64,000 nt of DNA from NCBI GenBank assembly GCA_036365145.1, contig JAEOAD010000029.1:18792001-18856000 (forward strand), in the 5' to 3' direction. The stretch's first letter is position 1, and every line of letters starts with the position of its first letter. Below, piece by piece: positions 60,000 to 64,000 of this stretch. A program made the translations under genes and the position numbers. The notes beneath the pieces are model-generated. The model did no database searches. It was not told the DNA's origin and was given only the letters and a program-made list of their open reading frames with translations. This stretch comes from Orientallactaga sibirica (lineage: Eukaryota; Chordata; Mammalia; Rodentia; Dipodidae).

Positions 60000-60178
60000 G
60001 GACCAGTGTTCTGCTCCCTTACTCTAGATTTAATGTGACCAGCCACTTCATGCTCTGGCTACCATGTCTTTCCCACCATGGTGTCCAGTATCCTTAAACC
60101 ACGAAAAAATAAACCTGTCCTCTCTTAAGTTGCTTTTATTCAGTCTTTTTAAACAGCAGTGAGAAAATGGTTAATGTA
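60000..60178 (+). mobile_element. ORR1/MaLR-type LTR, 3' fragment
   Basis: 'taatgtgaccagccacttca', 'tctttcccaccatggtgtcc', 'aaaaataaacctgtcctctc' then 'ttaagttgcttttattcagt' and 'cagcagtgagaaaatggtta' match the 3' half of this LTR class. The 5' half is missing. Confidence 0.65.
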
Positions 60179-60264
60179 ATCATGTATATATTTATTCAAT
60201 ATATTATCATACTTGCACATAGAAGAGTAAACTGCTGAAAATTAAGACAACCCTTTTAAAAGGA

Positions 60265-61000
60265 GGCAAAAATAAATAACAGCAAAAAATACTGACAGTA
60301 GATTTTTTTCATCAGAAACTAACAAGGAAAGAAGCAACTGGCACAACCCTTTTAAATTCTAAAGTGAAAGAACTGCCATCTCAAAGTCTATACCCAGCAA
60401 ACATGTGTCAGAAACCAAGAAAATAGTACAATACTTGGAAGAAGAAAAAGAAAAGAGAAACAAAAAAGAATGAAAGAATTGTTGTTAGACAACTTGCCCT
60501 AAAATAATGGCCTCGGGAAGTTCTCTATGCAGAAAAAAAAAAAAAAAAAAAAAAAAAAATCAAAGATGAATAACTGAATTCCAGAAAGAAGAAAAGATAG
60601 AAAATCAAGACTGGGTCAAACTGGAGTTTCCCCTCTTCTATTGGCATTATTGTTTCATGTTTGAAATAAAACAGTATAATTGTGTTTAAATGTGGTTCTG
60701 GATAAATATTTTAAAAGCATGAAAGTTAAGTATGTTATATTGTTGGAGGATATTGGAGGAAGGAAATGGAAAATAATACTTTTTTACATTTAATTTCAAA
60801 TTTTAAAATGTTGCCATTGGAAGATTTTGGTCACAAACACATAGACATTAAATATAATTAAATATAATTTAATGTGGTATAATATATACTAAATGCAATA
60901 CCCTGAGCAAACACTTAAAATTTAATACAAAAGTTATACATAAAAACAATGTGTGACTTAATATTTAGTTATAAAAAATATTCAAGTAAATTTCAAGATA
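60265..61000 (+). mobile_element. Old L1M-type LINE-1 3' region
   Basis: 'ttcatcagaaactaacaagg', 'agtctatacccagcaaacat', 'ggcctcgggaagttctctat' then 'gcag', and further on 'gtggtataatatatactaaa' follow the 3' end of old mammalian L1M elements. A 27-A run at 60533-60559 lies in the middle, where the consensus is only moderately A-rich. No reading frame. Confidence 0.65.
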
Positions 61001-61956
61001 ATGATAAAAATGACATACTACCATGTTAATACCTCTGTTACATATGTGTAATCTCAATGTGGATCATAAATATATACACAAAACATAAACATACAAAATG
61101 TTTTAAAAAATACAGAATAACATTTTTGAGTTGGTGGCTTTGTTGAAAAGTTCATAAGAAATGTCACACTAAAAGGAAAATCCAAAAAGAAAGAAAAAAC
61201 CTCATGAATTGAATTTTATTAAAATTGTTATTTTGTTTATTAGTGCCACTTTAAAGAAAATGAATGAAATGACAATTTATAGACTGGGGAAAAAGTAAAG
61301 ATAATGAATTTTATAAAGATCTATAGTCAGGAATTTAAAATAAACTTACAAAACAACAGGAAAGCAACCACAGAAAACAGAAAACTTCAATTTGAAAATC
61401 TACAAAAATGTAAAGCCCTGCAAGGAAATGTTCCTTAGAACCATCACACCCCTACACAAGCATGAGACTGACTGAAAGAAACATAGTGACGCCGGGCAAC
61501 ATTAACGAAGATGAGAAGAAATCCAGCCCCTCATCATTGCTAATGTGAATATACTAGGCAGTAGAAAATAGCTCCACATCTCCTTAGAAAGCTAGAGATA
61601 ATTCTGTATCTTGATTGTGTATTGTAGTCCTGGTTTTATAAATACACTCTTGAGAGAACAACATAGAACTATAATCACATTTTATCCTAACATCAGTTTT
61701 CTTGTTTCACCATTGTACTTTAGTTACGGAAGATACATGATGCAGCAGTAAGAACAAAACTAACAACAATGCATTGTGGATATCATGATAGCTAGAAGAG
61801 AGAAATCTGAGCGTACACACCAAAAGAAATATTAGCAGTTTAAGGAGGAGAATATGCTAACTATCCTAAATTGATTACGTCCCAATGTAAACATGAATCA
61901 AAATGTTATATTTTCCCTCATAAATATGCACAAAAATTATACTATCAAAAATACAG
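61001..61956. other. Unique AT-rich noncoding sequence
   Basis: Probably includes the tail of the L1M relic; otherwise unmatched. Confidence 0.45.
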
Positions 61957-62104
61957 GGGCTGGAGAGATGGCTTAGTGGTTAAGGATCATGCCTGAGAAG
62001 CTTAAGGACCCAGGTTCAATCTTCCTGGTCCCATGTAAGCCAGATGAACATGGTAGCAGATGTGTCTGGAGTTCATTTGCAATGGCTAGGAGCTTTGACA
62101 TGCC

Positions 62105-62154
<50 letters not shown>

Positions 62155-62213
62155 TCTCTCTCTCTCCCTCTCTCTCTCTCTGGCTGTAATAATTTAAAAA
62201 AATAAAATACCAT
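61957..62213 (+). mobile_element. DIP-like SINE with long (CT)n
   Basis: 'gggctggagagatggcttag', 'ccaggttcaatcttcctgg', 'gtctggagttcatttgcaat', then about 75 bp of (CT)n broken by a GCT and a CCC (62106-62181). Head close to consensus. Confidence 0.95.
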
Positions 62214-62291
62214 TCAAAAAGTAATTCATATCTTATGGCATTTGGAATCATTAAAATTTTTTGTGCACTTTTTTAAAGTGAAAAAATAAGA

Positions 62292-62400
62292 AGCAGCCAG
62301 TGGACTTACCTCAGTTGCAGAGCTCTCAATTAACAAGAAGATGATCCTGGGTTAAAACCAAAGCATCACAAAATACATGAATAAATAAATAAAATCAAAA
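62292..62400 (+). mobile_element. ID-like SINE relic
   Basis: 'gacttacctcagttgcagag', 'gatgatcctgggttaaaacc' and an (AAAT)n tail resemble an ID-type tRNA-derived SINE. Weak. Confidence 0.4.
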
Positions 62401-62576
62401 GAGAATTTTATCCATAGAGGAATATTGGTGTGTGATGGCACAGAATTCTTTTGGCTGTTTGGAAATTTCCTGTACATGTATAATTATTTGAATGTAAAAA
62501 GTTAGCAACAACAATAAAAGGAGTTCAAAATAATTAAACCAACATAGAGCATGATATAGCAGGCTTTTTGAAATTA

Positions 62577-62762
62577 TTGAGATAGGGTCTCATGTAGCCA
62601 AGCCTGGCCTAGCTTTCTGTGTATCCAGAAATGTTCTTGAACTTCTGATCCTCTTGCTCCATCTCCCAAATGTTGGGATTACAGTGTACACTTGCACCTT
62701 GAGTTTATGTGGCACTGCGACCAGATGCAGGCCTGTTTGGATGAGTGCAATCCCAGCCCATG
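62577..62762 (-). mobile_element. B1/B4-like SINE, minus strand
   Basis: 'gagatagggtctcatgtagc', 'aatgttgggattacagtgta' are reverse B1 words. The following 'gagtgcaatcccagccca' may be a reverse ID part, which would make it B4. Old. Confidence 0.6.
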
Positions 62763-63112
62763 GAAATCATTAGCAACTTAATAATAAGGCAAATGGATGA
62801 CAACATATCCCCAGCATTCTCTATTCAAATAAAAATCTCAGTGGGACTTTCCTGGGAATGAGTCTACAACTCTAATAAAATTCCCTAAGAAGAATAATAT
62901 GCACAATATTTTCTAGAAGATAACATGCAGAAATTAAAAATAAAACTAAACAGCAACAATAGTTATAAAGATGTATAATAGCAAGACTTGGGGAAAGGAA
63001 GTCTACTAAAAGTAGAGAAGTGGACTTTCACTAAGAAACATGAAAATATGTAATAAATAAACTACTGTGTGACAACAAGCAAAGCTTTCACCGTTTAAAA
63101 AAAACATCTCCA
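62763..63112. other. Unique AT-rich noncoding sequence
   Basis: No recognised element. Confidence 0.5.
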
Positions 63113-63349
63113 GGGCTGGAGAGATGACTTAGCAGTTAAGGCACCTGCCTCCTAAGCCTAAGAACGCTTGTTCCAAACTCCAGAGGTTCCAATCTCCAGA
63201 TCCCACGTTTAGCCAGATGCAAATTGACGCAAGGGCTCAATGCTGCACTTGCCCACAAAGGGGCTCACACATCTGGATTTCGTTCGCAGCAGCTGAGAGG
63301 CTGCTGGCGCGCCCATCTCTACCTGTCTTCCTCTTCCTCTCTGTCTCTC

Positions 63350-63380
<31 letters not shown>
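63113..63380 (+). mobile_element. DIP-like SINE, long subfamily, A30 tail
   Basis: 'gggctggagagatgacttag', a local duplication of the B-box side ('ttccaaactccaga', then 'ttccaatctccaga'), long block 'ttgacgcaagggctcaatgc', 'gcagcagctgagaggctgct', CT tract and a 30-A tail (63351-63380). The short TSD is atctcca (63106-63112 and 63381-63387). Confidence 0.95.
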
Positions 63381-63384
<4 letters not shown>

Positions 63385-63387
63385 CCA

Positions 63388-63440
63388 GGGCTAGATAGAT
63401 GGCTCAGCAGTTGAGGAGCTTGACTCTAAAGCCTAAGGAC
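63388..63440 (+). mobile_element. DIP/B2-like SINE head fragment
   Basis: 'gggctagatagatggctcag', 'cagttgaggagcttgactct' and 'aaagcctaaggac'. Only the head survives. It starts exactly where the TSD of the previous copy ends. Confidence 0.75.
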
Positions 63441-64000
63441 AATTGTTGAGAGCTACCTGTGTTTTGAGGACTGGGTATTACTAAAATTGGAGGAGCTGTG
63501 ATAATCAAGAAGTCTTTACATTTATGGACAAAGTAGCATACCGACAAATGAACAAGTAGTTATAAGAAGGTGAGATATTCTACACAGGAAAGTATGCAGG
63601 CCAAGAGAGAAGAATCCAAACCCAGGATTTGACAGCAAGAGAATGCTTTCTGCAGGAGGTCATCCCTAGAGCAGTGTATGATAGATGGCAACAGTAACCT
63701 CAGTGAAGACCTAGGGAAGTAGAGATGTACCCTAAGCTAAGACAGCAGGCATGACTCCAGAAGGAAGTCAAAGAGTATCAGATGCTAGACGGAAATGATT
63801 TTCACAATGTTAGATAAAAATAAGATTTTAGTTTTTTTTTTTTTTTTTTTTTAAATTCTTTACACAATACCTATGTTTGATAAACACATGGTCCAATGAT
63901 GCAGCTCATGTCAAGGGGAATACAGGTCAAAATAAAGTCATGGTATTTTGATTGATTATGGATAATGTTGAGAGTAACAGAGAAAGAAGGAAAGAATTCT
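63441..64000. other. Unique noncoding sequence
   Basis: A 23-bp T-run at about 63830-63852; no SINE body recognised next to it. Confidence 0.5.

Overview
This window is mammalian, and more precisely rodent, nuclear DNA. I found no protein-coding gene, no tRNA or rRNA gene and no CpG island. The longest open frame is 164 codons and runs straight through a (TG)n microsatellite, so it is not coding. The sequence is AT-rich and filled with retrotransposons at every stage of decay. It reads as a gene desert or the inside of a very long intron.

The SINE content points to jerboas and their relatives (Dipodoidea; Jaculus is my best guess from memory). About 25 copies of a tRNA-derived SINE carry a pol III A-box-like head (GGGCTGGAGAGATGGCTTAG), a B-box-like GGTTCAATTCC, a CT-rich 3' part and an AAATAAA tail. 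This matches the DIP family of the B2 superfamily. About eleven B1 copies are present (7SL-derived, with AATCCCAGCAC and CAGCCTGGGC), together with older B4, B1-dID and B3-like SINEs. MIR, L2, Tigger/MER2 and MaLR relics form the oldest layer.

Layout. 0-10 kb: mostly unique AT-rich DNA, two DIP copies, one B1, an L1 ORF2 scrap at 6.4 kb and a MIR at 3.5 kb. 10-20 kb: dense DIP and B1 insertions, many with clean target-site duplications (TSDs), a compound GATA/GACA/GGGA microsatellite, an AT hairpin, Tigger relics, a B4 and a MIR. 20-27 kb: B4 pair, long unique stretches, and a candidate conserved noncoding element near 23.1-23.3 kb. 27-35 kb: two similar L1 (Lx-like) 3'-UTR modules, the second carrying a solo LTR. 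35-47 kb: mostly unique, with scattered SINEs and MIRs. 47.8-49.9 kb: an L1 with its 5' part inverted. 50-56 kb: a solo LTR, a third Lx-like module, a 46-bp perfect tandem duplication, a MaLR LTR and a fourth, reverse Lx-like module. 57-64 kb: a DIP-rich end, another solo LTR, a MaLR 3' fragment and an old L1M relic.

The most notable items are four solo LTRs of one MaLR-like family, all in the same orientation and each with a 5-bp TSD; the inverted L1; a retroposed SINE tail with a 13-bp TSD; and the noncoding element with a TGACAGCTGTCA palindrome. No previously undescribed gene system is visible. Assignments rest on recalled consensus sequences and need RepeatMasker for confirmation.
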